Assembly (NCBI GenBank): GCA_043798775.1
Contig: JAZDOL010000081.1
Location: 1 to 22,485 of the forward strand
DNA length: 22,485 nucleotides
Direction of reading: 5' to 3'
DNA from: CAZUEG01 sp043798775
GTDB lineage: Bacteria > Patescibacteriota > Minisyncoccia > Minisyncoccales > GWA2-46-15
Under the pieces are notes generated by a model. That model did no database searches and was not told where the DNA came from. It was given only the letters and a program-made list of their open reading frames with translations. Both the position numbers and the translations under genes were made by a program. How positions within the stretch are numbered: the stretch's first letter is position 1; every line of letters starts with the position of its first letter. Shown here piece after piece: positions 7,967 through 15,483 of this stretch.

Positions 7967-8524
7967 ATGGATATAATTCAAGAGATAAGAAATTTTGTTG
8001 AAAATGAGTGTAAAAAACCGACTAGCAAATACGGCTATGAGCCGTTTCCTTTTCATTTTATTCCTATGGTTGATTACGCCGAGAGATTGGCGAACGAACT
8101 GGGCGGGGACAAGGAACTTATCTTGGTTGCCGCTTGGCTCCACGACATTGGTTCGATAATCCATGGCAGGGAAGATCATCACGTAACCGGTGCGAAAATC
8201 GCCGAAGAAAAATTAAAAGAATTTCAATATCCGATTGAGAAAATTGAATTAGTTAAAAAGTGTATCCTGAATCACAGAGGTTCTCAAAAAAGCAACACCG
8301 AAAGCATAGAAGAACAAATAATCGTGGAGGCTGATGCTATGAGCGCTTTTGATAATATTAGCGGCATATTCAAAGCAGCTTTTGTCTATGAAAATAAAAC
8401 CCAAGATGAGGCAAGAAAATCTGTCAGAGAAAAGCTGGAAAATAAATGGAATCAGTTACGATTTGATGATTCCAGAAGAATAATTAAGCCGAAATTCGAA
8501 GCGGCAATGCTTCTTTTGAAATAA
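7967..8524 (+). CDS. HD-domain metal-dependent hydrolase
   Basis: The HD superfamily hydrolyses phosphate esters, for example of nucleotides or (p)ppGpp-like molecules, using metal ions held by His and Asp. The sequence shows a first histidine at 30, the HD pair in AAWLHDIGS (H59/D60), a downstream HH at 71-72, a further histidine in LNHRGS, and EADAMSAF supplying the last metal-binding Asp. All ligands of a typical HD site therefore seem present. The length of 185 aa suits small cytosolic HD proteins. The substrate cannot be told. It sits among small accessory genes after tRNA-Glu. ATG 7967 has no SD. Confidence 0.88.
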   Translation: MDIIQEIRNFVENECKKPTSKYGYEPFPFHFIPMVDYAERLANELGGDKELILVAAWLHDIGSIIHGREDHHVTGAKIAEEKLKEFQYPIEKIELVKKCILNHRGSQKSNTESIEEQIIVEADAMSAFDNISGIFKAAFVYENKTQDEARKSVREKLENKWNQLRFDDSRRIIKPKFEAAMLLLK

Positions 8525-8571
8525 AGTCATTCCAATATTGTTTAATTAAAAATAATAACTAACATAAAAAT

Positions 8572-9276
8572 ATGGCAAAAAAACCCGAGAAAATAGAAAA
8601 TTTAAATAGATTATTTGAAACAGTAGATTCCTGCATTGCCGATGCGAGTCGTGAGAATAGAGAAGTTGACCTTTCAATTTTCAACTCGTTGCAATCTCGT
8701 CTGGCCAACGCTGTTGAAAACGCTAAGAGATTTAAGGATGAACTGGAAAAACAAGGGAAAACTTCAAAAGAAGTAGAAGCGGCATTTTGTAATAGAGTTG
8801 CAAAAGTTGAAGTTGCTCATCGGATTGGCGATAGCGGCGGCGTTGTTTTGCGAGAAAATGGATATGTGCTTGGAAATTTTGATTCAAAAGAAACCTTAGA
8901 AATATCTGAATGGAAAAGAAGAATGGAAGAAAGTGTTAGCAAAGAAACGGTTTTAAACAATTTTTTTCCCGACAAAGGAATCGGTTTTTTGCGCGCGATA
9001 GGAGCTATGGGACAACAAGAAATATACAGAGATTTAATTAATAAGTTACAGCGGAAACGTTCAGAAGAAGTAAGGTGGTATGCCAAAGATAAAAGACGAG
9101 AAGTAGAATATTCTGACCCAAGTCTTGCTTTAATTGATGGAGCAACCAACGCTATTGGAGATTTTGAGTTTGAAATGCCAACTTTAATTCCTGGATTAAG
9201 AGTGAGAGTCAAAATAGAAGAAACCGGTAGACGCGAAAATGTAATAAAATTAATAATCAGTCCGGAGTTGTTATAG
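8572..9276 (+). CDS. Hypothetical protein (234 aa)
   Basis: No family recognised. The protein is soluble with no signal peptide. The N-terminal half is charged and helical (residues about 1-80, perhaps a coiled coil). The C-terminal part has beta-rich patterns, notably PTLIPGLRVRVKIEETGR near residues 204-221 followed by a hydrophobic strand VIKLIISPELL at the end. A region around 88-105 (GDSGGVVLRENGYVLGNF) looks like a small beta-hairpin. The start (AAAAAT-ATG) matches the context of neighbouring genes, and the stop is 8 bp before the amino-acid permease gene. That suggests co-transcription but gives no functional hint. Confidence 0.75.
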   Translation: MAKKPEKIENLNRLFETVDSCIADASRENREVDLSIFNSLQSRLANAVENAKRFKDELEKQGKTSKEVEAAFCNRVAKVEVAHRIGDSGGVVLRENGYVLGNFDSKETLEISEWKRRMEESVSKETVLNNFFPDKGIGFLRAIGAMGQQEIYRDLINKLQRKRSEEVRWYAKDKRREVEYSDPSLALIDGATNAIGDFEFEMPTLIPGLRVRVKIEETGRRENVIKLIISPELL

Positions 9277-9284
9277 TTTGGTCG

Positions 9285-10391
9285 ATGACTAAACAGCTTT
9301 TATCCGCCATTTTTGTTTTAACAGGCACGATAATCGGCGTCGGTTTTTTTGCCTTGCCTTATCTGACTGCCCAGGTCGGTTTGCCGGTAATGCTGTTTTA
9401 TTTTATCGTTGTCGGCGGATTAATAGCATTAGTTCATTGGTGTTTTGGCGAAGTGGCTCTAAACACGCCGGATTTCCTGCGTTTGCCGGGTTATTCGGAG
9501 CGCTATTTCGGCAAACTGGGGAAGGGATTGGCATTTTGGATCAGCATTGTCGGTTCCTACGGTTCAATATTAGCTTATCTTGTCATCGGCGGCAGATTTC
9601 TTCACAATATTCTCGGCAATATTTTAGGAAGTGGCGATTTTATTTATTGCATCATCTATTTTTTATTTGGAGCTATCCTCGTTGCATTAGGAACGAACTC
9701 TGTGAGGAATATTTCCGGAGTTGATATTTTGATTCTTCTGTTTTTTATTTTATATTTAACTTTTTTTGGTAAGCCTTACTTCAGTATCGGTAATTTATTA
9801 ACTGTTTCGCCGAGTTGGAATAATATCTTTCTGCCATATGGGCCGATATTATTTTCTCTTTGGGGAGCAACGATGATCCCCGAAATCGAAGAAATGTTAG
9901 GAGAGAATAAGCGATACTTAAAAAAAGCGGTTGTCTTGGGGGTTATTATATCAATTATCTTTTATTTGGTATTTTCAATTCTGGTCAGCGGGATTACCGG
10001 TCAGAATACATCAGACGATGCTATTTCTGGTTTAAAAGCGATATTTGGTAGTCAGTTGGTGTTTATAGGATCGCTAATGGGGCTGATAACCACCTTTACC
10101 TCTTTCGTCGCTATTGCTCTTACTCAAAGAAAGATATTCAATTACGATTTGCGTTTAAAAAAGGGAATTTCGCTGATTTTAGTTTTTGTCGTTCCCCTCG
10201 TTTTATTCGTGATTGGGTTTCAAGATTTTATCGGGATTATCAGCTTCTTTGGCGGGGTAGCGATGGGACTTGAAGGAATTTTAATAATGATGATGTATTA
10301 TAAAGTAAGTAAACGAATTTGGCTTACCTTGCCTTTAACATTAATTTTTCTGGTAGGAATGGTTTACGAAATAATTATGGTTTTGAGATAA
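9285..10391 (+). CDS. Amino acid permease (AAAP / aromatic amino acid transporter-like)
   Basis: An integral membrane protein with about ten to eleven hydrophobic segments across 368 aa. The first helix carries GTIIGVGFFALPY (about residues 14-26), the unwound first helix motif typical of APC-superfamily amino acid transporters, here closest to the AAAP and tryptophan/tyrosine permease type. The later segment ILFSLWGATMIPEIEEML (about 187-204) is also characteristic of these small bacterial versions. It would take up amino acids by proton or sodium coupling, which suits a lineage assumed to be auxotrophic. It begins 8 bp after the preceding unknown gene and has no SD. The CaCA exchanger follows 24 bp downstream, so the two transporters may be co-transcribed. 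Substrate specificity cannot be read from the sequence. Confidence 0.85.
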   Translation: MTKQLLSAIFVLTGTIIGVGFFALPYLTAQVGLPVMLFYFIVVGGLIALVHWCFGEVALNTPDFLRLPGYSERYFGKLGKGLAFWISIVGSYGSILAYLVIGGRFLHNILGNILGSGDFIYCIIYFLFGAILVALGTNSVRNISGVDILILLFFILYLTFFGKPYFSIGNLLTVSPSWNNIFLPYGPILFSLWGATMIPEIEEMLGENKRYLKKAVVLGVIISIIFYLVFSILVSGITGQNTSDDAISGLKAIFGSQLVFIGSLMGLITTFTSFVAIALTQRKIFNYDLRLKKGISLILVFVVPLVLFVIGFQDFIGIISFFGGVAMGLEGILIMMMYYKVSKRIWLTLPLTLIFLVGMVYEIIMVLR

Positions 10392-10415
10392 CCCGTTTCA
10401 ACTTAAGAATAGAAT

Positions 10416-11366
10416 ATGGACACCCTAATCAAAATTGCAATATTTATTTTTTCGGCATTTCTGATGGCTTTTTCTGGTAGCTTGGTTGTAGAATCATTAA
10501 CCCGGGTCGCGAAAGCCCTTAAATGGCGGGAATACATCGTTGGATTTGTGGTAATGGCTCTTGCATCGTCGGCGCCAAATCTGTTTGTCGGGATAAACGC
10601 GGCACTAAAGGGTATTCCCGAGTTGTCTTTTGGCGACCTGTTCGGCGGTAATGTTGTGGATTTAACCCTTGGAATTGCCTTGGGGGGGCTGATTAGTGGC
10701 GGCTTAACCGCCGATAGCCGGATGGTGCAGGGGAGTGGTTTTTTTACAATGGGAATCGCTCTTCTGCCGTTGCTTTTATCGCTAGACGGTCAGATAGGTC
10801 GTATCGATGCGATAGTTTTAATTCTCGCTTTTATTATCTATAGCTCTTGGCTTTTTTCCAAAGAAGAACGTTTTCGAAAAGTTTATGATCACGACTCTCC
10901 AGAGGATAAAAAATCACTTTTAAAAAGTATTTCTCGTCTTGCTTTGGGATTAGGGTGCTTAATTGTCGGCTCGCAAGGAATGGTTAGTTCAGGTTTATTT
11001 TTTGCCGAAAGCTTATCGATTCCGATTGGGATGGTGGGCATTCTAATTATCGGGATGGGTAATTGTTTACCGGAGCTTTATTTCACCGTTGTTTTGGCTA
11101 AGAAAAGAAAGGACTGGCTTATTCTTGGCAATTTAATGGGGGGAGTAATTACCTGTTCTACCTTGGTCTTGGCGGTTGTTGCCTTGATTCATCCGATAGT
11201 TATTGCCGACTTTTCGTTATACTATATTGCGAGGGCCTTTATGATGATTGCCGCGGTTTCGTTTATGATTTTTTTAAGAAGCGGCAAAAAAATATCATAC
11301 CGCGAATCGATATTTCTTTTGGGGGTCTATATTATTTTTCTAATTACCGAGGTATTTGTCAAATGA
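10416..11366 (+). CDS. Sodium/calcium exchanger family (CaCA) membrane protein
   Basis: A cation/Ca2+ antiporter of the cytoplasmic membrane, related to YrbG-type proteins. The two inverted alpha-repeats of the family are visible. Repeat 1 contains MALASSAPNLFVG and then FGDLFGGNVVDL (about residues 47-83). Repeat 2 contains GMGNCLPELYFTVV and then LILGNLMGGVITCS (about 213-250). Roughly ten membrane helices are predicted, with a short charged cytoplasmic loop (SKEERFRKVYDHDSPEDKKS) in the middle. The length of 316 aa is normal. In repeat 1 the classic acidic residue after SSxP is Asn (SSAPN), while repeat 2 keeps CLPEL. This asymmetry could change ion specificity. No SD precedes ATG 10416 (GAAT-ATG). 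Confidence 0.88.
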   Translation: MDTLIKIAIFIFSAFLMAFSGSLVVESLTRVAKALKWREYIVGFVVMALASSAPNLFVGINAALKGIPELSFGDLFGGNVVDLTLGIALGGLISGGLTADSRMVQGSGFFTMGIALLPLLLSLDGQIGRIDAIVLILAFIIYSSWLFSKEERFRKVYDHDSPEDKKSLLKSISRLALGLGCLIVGSQGMVSSGLFFAESLSIPIGMVGILIIGMGNCLPELYFTVVLAKKRKDWLILGNLMGGVITCSTLVLAVVALIHPIVIADFSLYYIARAFMMIAAVSFMIFLRSGKKISYRESIFLLGVYIIFLITEVFVK

Positions 11367-11371
11367 ATCTA

Positions 11372-11400
11372 CTATGGACTTATGTCTATAGTATCTTCTT
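11372..11400 (+). terminator. Possible weak terminator after the exchanger gene
   Basis: CTATgGAC (11372-11379) pairs with GTCtATAG (11384-11391) around a TTAT loop with one internal mismatch, and a pyrimidine-rich tract follows. The stem is weak. The rest of the gap to 11543 shows no other clear signal. Confidence 0.25.
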
Positions 11401-11543
11401 CTTCAAATTTTCATCCCCGCCATTAAGGCAAGGTGTTAAGATTTAGATGATAAACATTTCTTTTATCGATGTGTATGATATTCTTAATCGCGGAGATCGT
11501 CCTCGTTAAATCGATAAATATTCAGTAGTAGCAAATCAATAAA

Positions 11544-12563
11544 ATGTCCATTACTCTTATTGCTGTATTTGTTTTATCGGGCTTAATCATGTTGGTTTTT
11601 TTTGTTATATTTAAAACTATATTAAAAGATAAGGAAAGCGATCGACAGCAAGGAGAGGCGATTTTAAATTTAGAACGGCGGTTGAGTGATCTGATGAGTA
11701 ATCAATTAAAAGAAATTCGTGATAATGTTACTGTATCTTCTTCGGAAATGAATCGGCAAATTCGTTCCTTTACGGAAGAGGCGGTAACAATTCGTGAAAA
11801 TTTGAAACAAATCCAAACCCAAGTTCAAGATGTTTCTTCTTTTCAAGATATTTTTAAGGCGCCAAAATTGCGGGGGCAGTGGGGGGAAGCGTCGCTCGAT
11901 CATATTTTAAGTCAGCGTTTTCCCGAAGAGTTATACGAATCCCAACACCTGTTTTCTTCCGGAGAACAAGTAGATGCGATTTTAAAACTACCTAACGGCA
12001 AAATCCTGCCAATCGACGCCAAATTTCCTCTTGAAAATTTTGATAAAATGATTAACAGTCAAACCGACTTGGAAAGAAGCGGTTTTAAGAAAACATTTCT
12101 TGATGATGTTAAAGTTAAAATTCAAGATATTGCTCAAAAATACATTCTTCCCGGCGAGGGAACTACCGATTTCGCGCTAATGTATATTCCTGCCGAGGCG
12201 GTATATTACGAAATTGTTAATAATCTGAATAAGGAAATCGACATCACGGCGCTTGCCTGGTCAAAAAAGGTCATTGTCACCTCGCCCAATACCATTTATC
12301 TGACATTGTGGACAATTGAGCACTGGTTTCGGGATACCAAGATCTCTAAAGATACGCAGGAGATTGTGAAACGGTTAGGGAAGATTCATCACGACGCGGA
12401 AAAATTGATGGACGATTTTAGAAAACTTGGCAGTCATTTACGAAATGCCACCACGGCCTACGATGAATCGGAGAAGCGGTTGTCCTTGTTTAACAGCAAG
12501 GTGGAAAAGATTATCGATACCGGAGAAAAAGAAAAGATAGAACCACCCGTAGATATGGAATAA
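11544..12563 (+). CDS. rmuC: DNA recombination protein RmuC
   Basis: RmuC limits DNA inversions and rearrangements at short repeats and is thought to be a nuclease. One N-terminal membrane helix (about residues 3-24) is followed by a coiled coil (about 30-100) and the RmuC domain. That domain begins with LRGQWGEASLDHIL near 109-122 and contains the PD-(D/E)xK-like core, VDAILKLPNGK with D144 and PIDAKFPLENF with D158 and K160. The length of 339 aa is shorter than E. coli RmuC (475 aa) but usual for compact lineages. ATG 11544 follows an AATAAA context with no SD. It is a single gene between the exchanger and rplU. The anchor suggests it acts near the membrane. Confidence 0.93.
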   Translation: MSITLIAVFVLSGLIMLVFFVIFKTILKDKESDRQQGEAILNLERRLSDLMSNQLKEIRDNVTVSSSEMNRQIRSFTEEAVTIRENLKQIQTQVQDVSSFQDIFKAPKLRGQWGEASLDHILSQRFPEELYESQHLFSSGEQVDAILKLPNGKILPIDAKFPLENFDKMINSQTDLERSGFKKTFLDDVKVKIQDIAQKYILPGEGTTDFALMYIPAEAVYYEIVNNLNKEIDITALAWSKKVIVTSPNTIYLTLWTIEHWFRDTKISKDTQEIVKRLGKIHHDAEKLMDDFRKLGSHLRNATTAYDESEKRLSLFNSKVEKIIDTGEKEKIEPPVDME

Positions 12564-12619
12564 TTATCTGACTTGTGTTAGAGTAGTTCATTAACGAATT
12601 TAGATAATAAGATAAAAAT

Positions 12620-12940
12620 ATGAATTTAGCGGTAATAGAAACAGGCGGGAAGCAGTACATTGTTACTCCCGGCCAGACAATAAAAGTTGAAAAAATTGTT
12701 AAACCAGATGGCGAGGAGATTGAATTTGACCAGGTTCTTCTTGTTGAAAGTGGCAAGAAAGTGCTAATCGGCACTCCGTTAGTAAAAGGAGCGACCGTTA
12801 CCGGAAAGGTAATCGGACAAATTAAATCAAAGAAATCAGTATCTTTTCGTTATAAGGCAAAAACCCGCAGCAAGGTAAAGCAGGGTCATCGCCAAAAACT
12901 TACCGAGGTAGAGGTCTTGAAAATTAATCTCGCGAAGTAA
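12620..12940 (+). CDS. rplU: 50S ribosomal protein L21
   Basis: A structural protein of the large ribosomal subunit. The family start is clear (MNLAVIETGGKQYIV), followed by the conserved VLLVESGKKVLIGTPLV segment and the basic C-terminal motif YKAKTRSKVKQGHRQ that binds rRNA. The length of 106 aa is normal. Unlike in most bacteria, rpmA (L27) does not follow. A terminator sits 26 bp downstream, so rplU is transcribed alone or with rmuC. ATG 12620 is preceded by GATAAAAAT and no SD. Confidence 0.97.
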   Translation: MNLAVIETGGKQYIVTPGQTIKVEKIVKPDGEEIEFDQVLLVESGKKVLIGTPLVKGATVTGKVIGQIKSKKSVSFRYKAKTRSKVKQGHRQKLTEVEVLKINLAK

Positions 12941-12966
12941 ATAAGGGATAAATATATTTGACCAAT

Positions 12967-12995
12967 AAAAAGAGCCGACTATTGTCGGCTTTTTC
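12967..12995. terminator. Bidirectional intrinsic terminator between rplU and recR
   Basis: AGCCGAC (12973-12979) and GTCGGCT (12984-12990) form a perfect seven-bp stem with a TATT loop. It is flanked by A-rich sequence on the left and T4 on the right, so it works for both converging genes. Confidence 0.9.
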
Positions 12996-13004
12996 TGTCA
13001 TCGA

Positions 13005-13643
13005 TTATTTCCTGCCTTCAAGCGCGGAAATCAATGTTTCATCGTCGGCGTATTCCATTTCGCCATTTACCGGTAGTCCTAATCCAAGACGGGAAATTTT
13101 AATATCTTTTAGGCCGTATTTACTGAAAAACCCCGCCATTAGTCGTTCCAGATAAAGAATCGTTGATTGGCCGTCGGTTGTCGGATTAAATGCCAAGATT
13201 ATCTCGCTAAAACCATTGGATTGGATAATTAACCGTTTGTGATTTTTTATCCGTTCCAATAGGGGAGCGGTTTTCAGTTTTTTTAAATCATCTTCGCGAA
13301 GGCGGTAAACTGTGCCTCCTAATATAAAATATAACCCATGATATTTATGAGTTTGTTCGATAGCGATAAGGTCGGTTTCCTTTTCAACAACACATAGCTG
13401 GCTGGTATCGCGGGTTTTATCGCTGCATATCGGGCAAAGTACCGATTTGCCCTCAAACGGATTGAAGCAAAATGAGCATATTTTGACCTCGTTTTTTAAA
13501 TCCTCCAGTCCCTTGATTAGTTGATCAATCTCGTTTTTCGGCTGTTTCAAAAGGTAAAAAACGAAACGGCCGCTTGTTCGCAGCCCAATCGTTGGGAGCT
13601 TTGAAAATAGATCGATTAGGCGCTGGATTTTAGGAGAAAGCAT
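13005..13643 (-). CDS. recR: Recombination protein RecR
   Basis: RecR acts with RecF and RecO to load RecA on gapped DNA. The sequence shows the N-terminal helix-hairpin-helix (LIDLFSKLPTIGLRTSGRFVFYLL, residues 9-32), a zinc finger with C56, C59, C70 and C73, and a Toprim domain starting at LCVVEKETDLIAIEQT near residue 83. In the conserved 'FNPTTDGQST' segment the usual acidic position is kept as D. The length of 212 aa is slightly longer than average (about 200). The gene ends 10 bp from the shared terminator and lies downstream of dnaB on the same strand, with 162 bp of repeat-rich spacer between. There is no SD at its start. Confidence 0.96.
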   Translation of the reverse strand: MLSPKIQRLIDLFSKLPTIGLRTSGRFVFYLLKQPKNEIDQLIKGLEDLKNEVKICSFCFNPFEGKSVLCPICSDKTRDTSQLCVVEKETDLIAIEQTHKYHGLYFILGGTVYRLREDDLKKLKTAPLLERIKNHKRLIIQSNGFSEIILAFNPTTDGQSTILYLERLMAGFFSKYGLKDIKISRLGLGLPVNGEMEYADDETLISALEGRK

Positions 13644-13653
13644 GATACTAAAT

Positions 13654-13803
13654 TACCAATTTACAATTACCAATTTACAAACAATAATGGATTTATCTAA
13701 TACCAATTTACAAACACGGTTTTGTATTCAAGAAATTAGGCGTACGAGTCATTGAGAATTTGGACATTGTAAATTCATTGAAAATTGTGAATTGTAAATT
13801 GAA
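13654..13803. repeat. AT-rich intergenic repeats (TTGTAAATTG family) between dnaB and recR
   Basis: TACCAATTTACAA occurs three times (13654, 13668 and 13701). The right part holds ATTGTAAATT, AAAATTGTGAATTG and TTGTAAATTGAAAATTAT, which repeats the sequence found at 6948-6965. No gene or strong promoter is seen. Confidence 0.6.
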
Positions 13804-13805
13804 AA

Positions 13806-15182
13806 TTATCCCAGATTTTCCTGATAGTCCTTTTCCAAATTTCTAAAGCTGGCACAGCGTTCTTCAAAATATAATTCAACATTACCAACAGGACCATTTC
13901 TATGTTTGGCGATGATAATATCGGCGATATTTTTTCTTGTTGAATCCTCGCGATATTTATCCTCGCGATGAATAAAGAGAACGACATCGGCGTCTTGCTC
14001 AATAGCGCCGGTTTCTCGAAGATCGGAAAGACGGGGGATTTGCGGCGTTCTCTGTTCAACGGCGCGCGATAATTGCGATAACGCCAAGACCGGCACTTTT
14101 AATTCCTTTGCCAGGCCCTTTAAAGATCGTGATATTTCCGTCATTTGCTGAATAATCGGGGCATTGGAATTTCGCGGTTCCATTAGTTGCAAATAATCAA
14201 CAACAATAAGCCCTAACCCCTTATCGGCTTGAAGCCGCCGGGCCATTGCCCGCATTTGGAGGATATTAATTGACGCGCTGTCGTCGATATATATCGGGGC
14301 TCCGGATAAAGCGCCTAAGGCGTGTTGAATTTTCGTGAAATCATTGTCCTCGCCTTCGTTGGACAGCCTCCCGGTTCTTAGTCGCCAGAGGTCAAGATTG
14401 GCCTCGGAGGCGATGATTCTATCGATAATCTGATCACTGGACATCTCTAAGCTAAAAAGTCCCACGGGCAGTTTTTCTCGGACGGCGATATGGGTGGCGA
14501 TATTCAACGCCAAAGACGATTTTCCCAAGCTGGGGCGGGAGGCCAAAATAACCAAATCGGAAGACTGCAAACCCGCTAAAATATTATCCAAGTCGGGGTA
14601 TCCGGTGGGCACGCCGCGCGGAACGCCTTTATTTTTAAACAGATTATCAATTCTCTCGAATGCCGCACCCAGCATATCTTTTACGGCGACAAAAGATTGA
14701 GTCATCGATTTCTGGGCGATGCTAAAGATCTTTCTTTCCGCTTGGTCCAACAAAGTATCCGTATCTTCCCATTCGTTATAAGCCATAGCATGAATTTCTT
14801 CGCTGGCATCGATAAGGTCGCGTAAAATCCGCTTGCTTTGCACAATCTTGGCATAATTTAAAACATGGGTCGCTGTCGGGACAGTATTAACCAGCTCGGT
14901 GAGATAGGTGCTACCACCAATGGACTCTAGTAATCCTTTTTCCTTTAATCGGCTGGAAACAGAAAGCATATCAATCGGTTCGCCGCGTTCAAATAAATCA
15001 AGGATAACTTCGAATATTTCTTGATGGATTCTTTTGTAAAAATCACGGATGCCGAGAAAATCGGCAACTTTAATAATTGCGTCTTTGTCAATCAATAAAC
15101 AACCCAAAAGCGACCGTTCCGCTTCAAGGTTTTGTGGCGGTAATTTTTCCTTAATATCGCTACTAATTGAATTATTTGCCAT
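13806..15182 (-). CDS. dnaB: Replicative DNA helicase DnaB
   Basis: A hexameric helicase that unwinds the replication fork. The N-terminal primase-interaction domain begins with PPQNLEAERSLLGCLLID (about 15-32). The RecA-like motor begins at VPTGYPDLDNILAGLQ (191-206), with Walker A ASRPSLGKS at 214-222 and Walker B-type LIVVDYLQLM. The motif SDLRETGAIEQDADVVLFIHRE near the C-terminus is diagnostic. The length of 458 aa is normal and no intein is present. On the minus strand TATATT ends five bases before the ATG. A GAGG touches the ATG but is too close to act as an SD. The gene lies downstream of cysS across a 301-bp structured gap and upstream of recR. Confidence 0.97.
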   Translation of the reverse strand: MANNSISSDIKEKLPPQNLEAERSLLGCLLIDKDAIIKVADFLGIRDFYKRIHQEIFEVILDLFERGEPIDMLSVSSRLKEKGLLESIGGSTYLTELVNTVPTATHVLNYAKIVQSKRILRDLIDASEEIHAMAYNEWEDTDTLLDQAERKIFSIAQKSMTQSFVAVKDMLGAAFERIDNLFKNKGVPRGVPTGYPDLDNILAGLQSSDLVILASRPSLGKSSLALNIATHIAVREKLPVGLFSLEMSSDQIIDRIIASEANLDLWRLRTGRLSNEGEDNDFTKIQHALGALSGAPIYIDDSASINILQMRAMARRLQADKGLGLIVVDYLQLMEPRNSNAPIIQQMTEISRSLKGLAKELKVPVLALSQLSRAVEQRTPQIPRLSDLRETGAIEQDADVVLFIHREDKYREDSTRKNIADIIIAKHRNGPVGNVELYFEERCASFRNLEKDYQENLG

Positions 15183-15483
15183 TCCTCAATATACCAGAAA
15201 CAAGGCGGTGACTCAAACCGTTTTTATACACCGTTTATTAACAATCGATAAATGAGTTGATGGGTAACGAGTTGACGAACGACTTAATGACTCAATCGCT
15301 TAATCACTCAACTATCATCTCGGCTAAATCTTTTTAAGGATGCACAGAATAGAACACACAATAATTTTCCCTGCGAGAAAATTTTGTTCATCTCTCGTTC
15401 CGCCAGACACCCGCAGGGTGACACCATTCTGGCGGAACTGCGAGGTGATCCTTAAAACGCTTACCCTCGCCAAAACTCAATCA
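15183..15483. repeat. Gap with a nested inverted-repeat element (15332-15457)
   Basis: No gene. The core is a large nested palindrome. Outer arms are TTTTAAGGAT (15332-15341) and ATCCTTAAAA (15448-15457), middle arms GTTCCGCCAGA (15397-15407) and TCTGGCGGAAC (15428-15438), and an inner hairpin is CACCC-GCA-GGGTG (15408-15420). Between the outer and middle left arms lies a second palindrome of TTTTC (15365-15369) and GAAAA (15377-15381). The element starts 27 bp beyond the cysS stop on the minus strand, so it may end cysS transcription. The stretch 15241-15320 repeats short GAGTTGA/ACTCAA words. Confidence 0.7.

Noticed and set aside
12958..13155. Plus-strand frame overlapping recR
   Set aside because: It is antisense to recR and begins within the terminator.
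15397..15438. T-box riboswitch before dnaB
   Set aside because: The antiterminator core AGGGTGGNACCGCG and a specifier loop are missing, and dnaB is not a T-box target.
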